A DNA stretch of 60,655 nt. Origin: a bacterium (GTDB taxonomy: Bacteria; Patescibacteriota; Minisyncoccia; Phycocordibacterales; JABMNX01). The stretch spans positions 1 through 60,655 of the forward strand of contig NZBM01000006.1 of assembly GCA_002687905.1 (NCBI GenBank), in the 5' to 3' direction. The translations under genes were made by a program, and so were the position numbers. The notes below the pieces were generated by a model that did not search any database, had not been told where the DNA came from, and was given only the letters and a program-made list of their open reading frames with translations. Below, one piece after another: positions 1 through 7,078 of the stretch; the stretch's first letter is position 1; every line of letters begins with the position of its first letter.

Positions 1-98
1 AAAACCTTACGATATATCGTAAGGTTTTTGGTAAGTGCCTCCTGCCCGGACTCCCCAGCACCTAACGCGTTAGGTGCTGGGTCCGTCTTTCAAGTCCT
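1..98. repeat. Structured tRNA-linked repeat, copy 1 (truncated by the window edge)
   Basis: Hairpin aaaaccttacgatatatcgtaaggttttt followed by cctgcccggactcc and the perfect 28-nt palindrome cccagcacctaacgcgttaggtgctggg (54-81), ending in gtccgtctttcaagtcc. Same layout at 54655-54781 and 58113-58250. Confidence 0.85.
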
Positions 99-202
99 AG
101 TACTACCTCGCAAGCGGGGACCCGCTACTCCGTCTTTCAAGTCCTACGCGCTCCTACAAAACGCAAGCGCCCACAGCTTCGCTGTGGACACTAACGTTTT
201 TG

Positions 203-275
203 TGGGCGCACCAGGACTTGAACCTGGGACCGCCGAGATATAAGCTCGGTGCTCTACCGACTGAGCTATACGCCC
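203..275 (-). tRNA. tRNA-Ile(UAU)
   Basis: Minus strand GGGCGTA TAGCTCAGTCGGTAGAGCA CCGAG CTTATAT CTCGG ... CCAGG TTCAAGT CCTGG TGCGCCC A. Complete cloverleaf; anticodon loop CTTATAT gives anticodon TAT. CCA not encoded. Confidence 0.9.
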
Positions 276-313
276 TTTGCACGATTAGAGTAACGTAGAG
301 CCGTGGCTTAGTA

Positions 314-360
314 AAGCCAAAATTTGCGACTCAATCGAGTGAGTCGCAAATTTTGGCTTA
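314..360. repeat. Dispersed palindromic repeat family B, copy 1 (terminator-like)
   Basis: aagccaaaatttgcgactc-aatcga-gtgagtcgcaaattttggctta; near-identical palindromes at 26141-26188 and 38051-38098. Confidence 0.8.
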
Positions 361-417
361 TTTAAGCTCTGTGATAATGTAGCAAAAGATTAACCCTGGC
401 CCGGAAAGGAGACCAAG

Positions 418-1233
418 ATGAATGTGGTAACCTTGGTTTCCTGGAATGCGCACTGCGATAACGGAAACCTTGAGCAAGTAAATGCACTAATCAGTAAATA
501 CAAACCTGATATCCTCTGTATTCAAGAAACATCACCTGCTCTAAAAGAACATTTGGAGGGCCTCAACGAATACCCCTACTTCACACAAGCTGTTGACCAC
601 CATATAGAGAACTATATCGGCGAACACTTCGGCAGACCTCCTCGGACTTCTTCATATCTTGTTACAGTCTCAAGAATCCCATTTATTGGGAAGCCAATAC
701 TTTTCGAACACAAAAAAGTAGGAGTTCGAATAGGTCTAGCTCGCCTGTTGGGCTGGCACGAGTGTATTGAGCACCACGGCGTTGATATTGAGATTGCTGG
801 AAAGCGATGGAGAATTCTCAATATTCATATTGCCTTTGCAGAAACATTCAGAAACAAGATGAGGCAATTCCGGGAAGTCATAGGCAATCTGAACCCCGAC
901 GGAGAAACCATTATCTGTGGCGACTTCAACATAACAAAAACGCCAACACTGGTTCATCTTCCGTCCTACCTACTACGACTGATTCACCGAGGTCATTCAA
1001 TTCAAGAGCAAATGCAGGGTGAGGAGCTGATTTACTTTGAGCAGCGAAGTTTTGCTCTTGGATTGAACGGCGGTTTTCCGAAAAAGCCAACACACCCAAC
1101 ATCAGGGCTTCACCTTGATGGAGTACTTTCAAGCTCGAAAAACATACAAATAGAGCTTGGGGATGAACTACACGGATCAGATCATCTACCTCTTATCGTT
1201 AGGTTTGGACCAACAAAGAGCCTCGAGAGCTAG
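418..1233 (+). CDS. Endonuclease/exonuclease/phosphatase (EEP) family protein
   Basis: ORF 271 aa; VTLVSWNAHCDNGN..PDILCIQET..IICGDFNITKTP..GSDHLPLIV are EEP superfamily motifs; strong SD (ggaaaggag) upstream. Confidence 0.85.
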   Translation: MNVVTLVSWNAHCDNGNLEQVNALISKYKPDILCIQETSPALKEHLEGLNEYPYFTQAVDHHIENYIGEHFGRPPRTSSYLVTVSRIPFIGKPILFEHKKVGVRIGLARLLGWHECIEHHGVDIEIAGKRWRILNIHIAFAETFRNKMRQFREVIGNLNPDGETIICGDFNITKTPTLVHLPSYLLRLIHRGHSIQEQMQGEELIYFEQRSFALGLNGGFPKKPTHPTSGLHLDGVLSSSKNIQIELGDELHGSDHLPLIVRFGPTKSLES

Positions 1234-1262
1234 AGCCGGATACAGGAAAAGTATCCGGCTCA
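1231..1262 (+). terminator. Hairpin terminator overlapping the EEP gene stop
   Basis: GAGCCGGATAC aggaaaa GTATCCGGCTC then T-rich. Confidence 0.7.
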
Positions 1263-1356
1263 TTATTTTTATAACATTGACAAGGAGTGAGAAATGTTAG
1301 ACTATCAATTTAGACAAATTACCAACTGCAAGTAGTTGCTAGCATCGGAGGTAATT

Positions 1357-1686
1357 ATGGTAGCAACCTATGATCTCACAGAGCGGAAGCTTTCCTGGGA
1401 GAACCTGGGCGTCTTCCTACTTGTGCTGTTCCTGTGGCCCGTCATGTTTGGCCTCGTAATTGCTGCAAATGCCGACGAGAAATGGAATGGGTGGTGTTTG
1501 GAGCCTATTGCAATTATCATCATAGTGGGAGCAGTGGACGAGCTCTTCGTCATTTGTTGGGGAGTTGGAAGCCTGTTTTTCGACTCAATGGACGCTTTCC
1601 CAGCAATGGTCGGTCTCGTCATCTATCTTACCGGCTGCTTAACGACAATCGGCCTCTTCCATCTCAACAACTATCTGGTGGAGTGA
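1357..1686 (+). CDS. Hypothetical multi-pass membrane protein
   Basis: Start at MVATYDL preceded by cggaggtaatt SD; several hydrophobic segments. Confidence 0.6.
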   Translation: MVATYDLTERKLSWENLGVFLLVLFLWPVMFGLVIAANADEKWNGWCLEPIAIIIIVGAVDELFVICWGVGSLFFDSMDAFPAMVGLVIYLTGCLTTIGLFHLNNYLVE

Positions 1687-1693
1687 AGGATCG

Positions 1694-2020
1694 ATGTACC
1701 ATTACCTCGACACAGGCTATCGGCTTGGCCCTGTCTCAAGATTAGCCGTCGCCGTGCTGAAGTTCGTACATTCCCTCGCCGACTTCCTGAGAGCAAGAGA
1801 CGAGGAGAGCCACGACGACTATCCTTACGATGGTCCGTGGTCACACGATCCACCGCCTGGCGGAGGCGGTGGGAGTTTACGACGTCCTCGAACCAAACCG
1901 GCCGTTCACATCTCGTGCACGGCCGGTTTCTCTATTTACTTCTATGAAAGTTCTTTATGTAGAAACTCTATTATTGGAATTCCAACTACTTTCTCTTCAC
2001 CATTCTCATTTGTTTTGTAG
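1694..2020 (+). CDS. Hypothetical protein (small; 3' boundary uncertain)
   Basis: ORF 108 aa with SD-like ggagtgaaggatcg, but a GC-rich hairpin (aaaccggccgt..acggccggttt, ~1893-1930) lies inside the ORF. Confidence 0.3.
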   Translation: MYHYLDTGYRLGPVSRLAVAVLKFVHSLADFLRARDEESHDDYPYDGPWSHDPPPGGGGGSLRRPRTKPAVHISCTAGFSIYFYESSLCRNSIIGIPTTFSSPFSFVL

Positions 2021-2196
2021 GGAATTCTAACCCATCTGTGTAACCTCCCCTCACCGCGAGCAGTTTGATATACAAAATATTCGCCATCAACCCAAACATC
2101 TCCATCAAATTCATCAACTACTTTTTGTGTTTCCTCATCAGTGAGTCTTTCGTTGTATTCTTTTTTATGATTCTCAAACCCTTCCATGTTATTCAC
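1942..2196 (-). CDS. Hypothetical protein, 84 aa
   Basis: ORF overlapping the 3' end of ftsH by a few nt, same strand. Confidence 0.45.
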   Translation of the reverse strand: MNNMEGFENHKKEYNERLTDEETQKVVDEFDGDVWVDGEYFVYQTARGEGRLHRWVRIPYKTNENGEEKVVGIPIIEFLHKELS

Positions 2197-4147
2197 TGTG
2201 CTCTATGTCTTCCTTTTTCTTAGGCGTAATGCCATTTGAAAGAAGAATCTTTTCAAACTCGTCACGCTCTATTGTCTCAACTTCAATTAGCTTCTTTGCT
2301 ATTGCGTCAAGCACTTCTCTTTTCTCTTTCAAAATCTTTTCTGCCTTTCTGTATTCCCCATCAACAATACTCTTAACTTCCGCATCAATCTCTGCTGATA
2401 CTTTCTCTGAGTACTCTTTCCCTTCAAGACCTCCTCCAAAAAGCGCTCTTCCACCTGTGCCTTCAAGAGCAACTGGTCCCATCTTCTCACTCATTCCATA
2501 TTTTGTAACCATATCGCGCGCAAGCGCAGAGATTACCTGAAGGTCATTACTTGGTCCGGTTGTAACATCATCAAATACCATGCGCTCTGCAATATAGCCT
2601 CCAAGAGTTGCTGAAATGTCATCAAGAAATTCCTTTTTGCTCTGCATCTTTCTGTCTTCAATTGGAAGCTTAAGCGTGTATCCGGCAGCACGCCCGCGAG
2701 AGATGATTGAAATTTTATGAACTGGGTCTGCATATGGAAGAACAGAAGAAACGAGTGCGTGCCCAGCCTCGTGATACGCTGTAATTTCCTTTTCTTTTTT
2801 ATTAAGCACGTGGCTCTTTCTCTCTGGTCCAAGCATTACCTTTTCAATTGAGCGAATGAGGTCATACTGTGTCACTTTCTTTCTCGTCTCGCGTGCTGCA
2901 AGAATTGCTCCTTCATTCATAAGAGATTGTAGATCAGCTCCCGAAAATCCTGGCGTACGCTCTGCTATTACCATTAAATCAACATCATCATGAAGCGGCT
3001 TTTTACGAGCATGAATCTTCAGAATCTCCTCTCTGTCCTGTCTATCTGGAAGGTCAATAGTAACTCTCCTGTCAAATCGTCCAGGTCTTAGAAGTGCTGG
3101 GTCTAGAACATCTGGTCTGTTTGTTGCCGCCATCACAATTACTTTCTCATTTGGCTCAAAGCCATCCATCTCAACCAGGATTTGGTTTAGTGTTTGCTCT
3201 CGCTCATCATTTCCTCCTCCCACTCCTGTTCCACGAACTCTTCCAACAGCATCTATCTCATCTACAAAAACAATTGACGGCGCAGTTTTCTTTGCCATTT
3301 TAAATAGATCACGCACACGACTTGCTCCAACTCCAACAAACATCTCTACAAACTCTGAACCAGAGATTGAAAAGAAAGGAACTCCAGCCTCCCCTGCCAC
3401 AGCTCGAGCAAGAAGCGTCTTTCCTGTACCAGGTGCCCCCATTAGTACTATTCCTTTTGGAATCCTTGCTCCAATGTCGAGAAATTTCTTTGGATTTTTT
3501 AGAAAATCAACTATTTCAGTTAATTCTTCCTTCGCTTCTTTTGCTCCAGCAACTTCGTTAAAGGTAACGCGCTGATTTTTATCACTCGGATCAATGATTC
3601 TTGCTTTTGACTGCCCAAAAGTAAACGCCTGCATGCCTGCGCCCTTAACTTGGCGTGATAGAAACCAAAAAATAAATATAAGAAATAGTATTGGTATTAA
3701 AAATGGGCCAAGGGTAACGAGCCAAAAGCGAAAGCCCCCCGGATTTGAAACTTCAACTTCAACTCCCGAAAGATTTTCTTTTGAAACTCCATAGTTTGTA
3801 AGAGTCTCACTTAGTGCGGCACCGGATTCTTTTTTAGATTTCTTTTCGCTCTCATCCTTATATGTCACAGTAAGCTCTTCGCCACGCACAACAATGCTCT
3901 CAACTATTCCCTCTTCAATATTGAGTGCTAAAGTTGAGATCGGAATCTCTTCAAGCTCTTCGCGTCCTTCGATGAAAAATGAATAAACGCTTGCAAGAAT
4001 TAAAAAAATTAAGAGCGTTGATAAAAGATTCGCCCAAAATTGCTGTCTATCTGGCACCTTAGGAAGTTGAGGTCCTTTTTTGCCTCCTTTTCCCCCACCT
4101 TTTACGCCAGGTGCTTTTTCATCTTTACTCTTGCCAAATATATCCAT
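2189..4147 (-). CDS. ftsH: ATP-dependent zinc metalloprotease FtsH
   Basis: [27 protein letters not shown] region, HEAGH zinc motif; likely start MDIFGKSKD. Confidence 0.97.
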   Translation of the reverse strand: MDIFGKSKDEKAPGVKGGGKGGKKGPQLPKVPDRQQFWANLLSTLLIFLILASVYSFFIEGREELEEIPISTLALNIEEGIVESIVVRGEELTVTYKDESEKKSKKESGAALSETLTNYGVSKENLSGVEVEVSNPGGFRFWLVTLGPFLIPILFLIFIFWFLSRQVKGAGMQAFTFGQSKARIIDPSDKNQRVTFNEVAGAKEAKEELTEIVDFLKNPKKFLDIGARIPKGIVLMGAPGTGKTLLARAVAGEAGVPFFSISGSEFVEMFVGVGASRVRDLFKMAKKTAPSIVFVDEIDAVGRVRGTGVGGGNDEREQTLNQILVEMDGFEPNEKVIVMAATNRPDVLDPALLRPGRFDRRVTIDLPDRQDREEILKIHARKKPLHDDVDLMVIAERTPGFSGADLQSLMNEGAILAARETRKKVTQYDLIRSIEKVMLGPERKSHVLNKKEKEITAYHEAGHALVSSVLPYADPVHKISIISRGRAAGYTLKLPIEDRKMQSKKEFLDDISATLGGYIAERMVFDDVTTGPSNDLQVISALARDMVTKYGMSEKMGPVALEGTGGRALFGGGLEGKEYSEKVSAEIDAEVKSIVDGEYRKAEKILKEKREVLDAIAKKLIEVETIERDEFEKILLSNGITPKKKEDIEHSE

Positions 4148-4230
4148 ATGTTGCGCTATTATACACAAAAACCCCTAAAAACAAAGGATTTCACTATTTC
4201 CCTATATTTGAGGCGTGATATAGTCAGAAA

Positions 4231-4677
4231 GTGACAGATTTAGTAAAAAACAAAAAAGTAGGGCTTAACTACGAGCTATTAAGCACATACGAGGCAGGCC
4301 TTGAGCTTTTTGGCTATGAAGTGAAATCGCTAAGGGCAAAAAATGCTTCTCTTGAGGGTGCTCGAGTGACTGTTCGTGGTGGCGAAGCATACCTTTTAAA
4401 TGCCACAATCTCGCCTTACCAACCTTTAAACACCCCCGATAGCTATGAGCCAGACCGCCCGCGAAGGCTTTTGTTAAATAAGAAGGAAATAGCCGAGCTA
4501 GAGGGCTTTGAGAGCAAGAAGGGCTTGACAATAGTACCTATTTCAGTGTATAGTAAGGGACGAAATCTGAAGCTCTCTATTGCAGTTGCACGCGGAAAGA
4601 AAAAACACGATAAGCGCGAAACTCTAAAGAAGCGTGACGCAAAAAGAGATATGGAGCGAACTTTGAAAAGTAAATAA
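4231..4677 (+). CDS. smpB: SsrA-binding protein SmpB
   Basis: VKNKKVGLNYELLSTYEAGLELFGYEVKSLR..LKSIAVARGKKKHDKR matches the SmpB signature; GTG start. Confidence 0.97.
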   Translation: MTDLVKNKKVGLNYELLSTYEAGLELFGYEVKSLRAKNASLEGARVTVRGGEAYLLNATISPYQPLNTPDSYEPDRPRRLLLNKKEIAELEGFESKKGLTIVPISVYSKGRNLKLSIAVARGKKKHDKRETLKKRDAKRDMERTLKSK

Positions 4678-4678
4678 A

Positions 4679-4980
4679 TCAATTGTCGAAAGGTGGATTA
4701 GAAAGGAGTACCCATCATGACGAAAGCATTTCCAGGTCTTCGTCGGAAACAAAAAGGTTTTCGCTTGGAGGAGGACTTTCCAAGGAAACCAAGACACGCC
4801 GAGGAAGACCCAGACGAGCCGCCTCGACCCGAGTATTACTTTCTCGCAAGAAAACCAGATCCCCATGAAGTCGGGGAAGATGACCGAAATAAAGAAGGAG
4901 ATCCTTTCCCGCTCGATAAGGTCATCAAGTAACGCAACCACCATGGGCGGACGCCGTCCGCCCCACCTTTCGGCAATTGA
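4679..4980. repeat. 18-bp inverted repeat pair flanking a 71-aa ORF
   Basis: tcaattgtcgaaaggtgg (4679-4696) versus ccacctttcggcaattga (4963-4980), one mismatch. Confidence 0.6.
4717..4932 (+). CDS. Hypothetical charged small protein, 71 aa
   Basis: SD gaaaggag upstream of ATG; followed by terminator hairpin gggcggac-gcc-gtccgccc. Confidence 0.5.
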   Translation: MTKAFPGLRRKQKGFRLEEDFPRKPRHAEEDPDEPPRPEYYFLARKPDPHEVGEDDRNKEGDPFPLDKVIK

Positions 4981-5026
4981 TTAGAGATCACTCCCCTAAA
5001 GTATATTTCGTGTAAGTATTTTTTAG

Positions 5027-5407
5027 GGGGATGCACGTATCGACAGAGAGATATTTTTGTAATGTGCAGACGGAAGTCCAGAACTTCCTAAAAAAGCTGG
5101 GTGAAAGTAAGTGCAAACAAACTTTCAAAAGGAATTCTTTCACCTTTTCAGATGAAGGACTTTCAATTCGCTTACGCTACAGCCTAAGTGATCACAAACT
5201 CATTTGACGTCCGATAGATTGAAGTTTGTGTCATATATTCGGACTGGAGATACCACATTTCCTAGTAGGTATCTCGAGAATAACTGGAATCGGTAGATAA
5301 GAGTTTTGTTTGCTTCTTATCTTATTTACTTAAACCAAAAAGCAAACTATGTCTGTAGACTCGTTACGTAAACCTTTCTGAACGGGGTTTCATCACCCCC
5401 ATCTCCA
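5027..5407 (+). ncRNA. ssrA: Transfer-messenger RNA (tmRNA)
   Basis: 5' GGGGATGCACGTATCGACAG pairs with 3' CATCTCC-A (same G-U pattern as E. coli GGGGCUG/CAGCUCC); resume codon GCA at 5113 and tag ORF ANKLSKGILSPFQMKDFQFAYATA ending TAA (5185-5187); 3' tgtagactcgttacgtaaacc tract. Confidence 0.9.
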
Positions 5408-5446
5408 CAGATTAAAACGAGCCGCCATTTATGGCGGTTTTCGTTT

Positions 5447-5622
5447 TGACTGTGGAGATGGAGCAAGGTGCTTGCGCATCTTGCGAGGGTGATGAAAAAA
5501 CGGAAGTCCGCGTGCTAAAGCACGAGAGAGGACTGAGTCGAGCCTACGAGTACTTAATATTTTGTGAGGAACGAAACAAAATATTTAGCAACTTGGAGGT
5601 CAAAACTCCCATCTCCACAAAT
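5447..5622 (+). ncRNA. Candidate structured RNA downstream of tmRNA
   Basis: Closed by tgtggagatggag..ctcccatctccaca; internal hairpins gcaag/cttgc, gtcc..gtgct/agcac..ggac, aatattttgt/acaaaatatt, ggag/ctcc; terminator at 5695-5748. Confidence 0.5.
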
Positions 5623-5694
5623 AAAATTAAGAGTCGCTTCATCCAGAAGTCTGACGTCATCAAGGTTGGTATCTGGGACTGATGCCCAACAAGC

Positions 5695-5748
5695 AAAACC
5701 CCACGTATTGGTAAGCTGTGAGGCTTACCAAAATACGTGGGGTTTTTT
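5695..5748 (+). terminator. Strong intrinsic terminator
   Basis: aaaaccccacgtattggtaagc tgtgag gcttaccaaaatacgtggggtttttt. Confidence 0.85.
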
Positions 5749-5929
5749 CGTTTTTCTTTTTAGATAGACTTTATACTTTACCTGCCATTTGCACCCACCT
5801 TACTCCTATTAGTTTTTATTTCAAAACGCCATCCTGCAAAGTATTGACAAAAATAATATTTATGATATCGTATATTTAGATTTCGAACGGATTCCATAAT
5901 CGCAATCACCACAACCAGAGGAGAAAGTT

Positions 5930-6748
5930 ATGGGACTTTCAACAGACGCGCTGTCAGAGCAGTATGGGGACTCCAAAGTCGGAGCTTTCCACGAATTCCT
6001 GGCATCTGTCAGGGGCGAAGGCGGCTCATTCCACATCGACCTTCGTGGCGAGCCGGTCTACGACGAGCGCTACGCAAACGTCGGTGATTTTCATGAAGGC
6101 CGTGCTTGGGCAGTACTCAGGCAAGAACCGATATTCCACATCGACCGGCAGGGTAAGCCGGTCTACGATGAGCCTTACGCGGAGGTGGGTGATTTTCACG
6201 AAGGCCGTGCTTGGGCCAAAGACGGCACAGGCACTTTCCACATCAACCACCAAGGCAGGCCTGTCTACGCTGAGCGTTACGCGGAGGTGGGTGATTTTCA
6301 CGAAGGCCGTGCTTGGGTAAAGCGGAAAGACGGGCTGATGTTCCACATCGACAGCGCTGGCATGCCGGTCTACGATGAGCGTTACAAGAATGTCGGTGAT
6401 TTTCATGAAGGTCGTGCCAGTGTTACCAATGGCGATCAGGACGACACGTATGGAGACTACGACGTGATGTTCCACATCGACCATCGTGGCGAGCCGGCCT
6501 ATGCCGAGCGCTACAAAAGGGTCGGCAATTTCCGTGAAGGTTTGGCCTTCGTTCTTGAGCCGCACTACGACGACGAGCATGGCCCTGGCTACGACGAAGT
6601 TGCATTTCACATCGGCCACGATGGGGCGCCTGCCTACGACAAGCGGTTTCGTGAGACCGACGGCTTTGAGCGTGGTGTCTCCTACGTGCTCGCGCTCGAC
6701 GGAAGTGAGTTCGCCATAAATCACGATGGAACGAGGATGGAGGTGTAG
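5930..6748 (+). CDS. WG (KWG) repeat-containing protein
   Basis: Seven or so FHID..G.PVYDERY..VGDFHEGRAWV-type repeats; SD agaggag upstream. Confidence 0.85.
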   Translation: MGLSTDALSEQYGDSKVGAFHEFLASVRGEGGSFHIDLRGEPVYDERYANVGDFHEGRAWAVLRQEPIFHIDRQGKPVYDEPYAEVGDFHEGRAWAKDGTGTFHINHQGRPVYAERYAEVGDFHEGRAWVKRKDGLMFHIDSAGMPVYDERYKNVGDFHEGRASVTNGDQDDTYGDYDVMFHIDHRGEPAYAERYKRVGNFREGLAFVLEPHYDDEHGPGYDEVAFHIGHDGAPAYDKRFRETDGFERGVSYVLALDGSEFAINHDGTRMEV

Positions 6749-7078
6749 CCTGAACCACCGCCCCGCCCGAAGCCCTGCTTCGCGCGGGGCTTCGATTTTT
6801 TATGCTCTCACAAACTTTTTTTACATAAACGCAGAAAGGAGGGTCGGCACGACTGTGCGCCTCCCTCCCTTGCTGGCCCTCCTGTCCGCCGTTCAAGCGT
6901 CGACCCCGCTGGGTAAAAACATCTATCAGTGCCGCTACCGGTAACCGTGGTTGTTGTATGGCTTGAGCAAAATCTATCATCAGTCAGACATTCATTAAAA
7001 GCCGCACACCAGAAGTGACCATTCTCATTACACTCATTTGCACTGTGACAAGAAAGTGGATCGTTCTCACAGGTAAAT

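Noticed and set aside
28-243. ORF 28-243 and ORF 58085-58351 sharing SCPDSPAPNALGAGSVF
   Set aside because: The shared peptide is just translation of the structured repeat; the first ORF also runs antisense into tRNA-Ile. Treated as non-coding.
5447-5622. RNase P RNA (ggaagtcc motif)
   Set aside because: Only a short partial match; GAGGAAAGTCC and ACAGAAA core motifs and size are missing.
5431-5682. ORF 83 aa after tmRNA
   Set aside because: Overlaps strong nested hairpins of the candidate ncRNA; no SD or protein-like conservation evident.
6026-6724. Antisense ORF in the WG-repeat gene (232 aa)
   Set aside because: Mirror of periodic GC-rich repeats on the opposite strand; no start context.
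5930-6748. CRISPR-like array
   Set aside because: Periodicity is coding, in-frame WG repeats, not direct repeats with unique spacers. No CRISPR array or cas gene was seen in the window.
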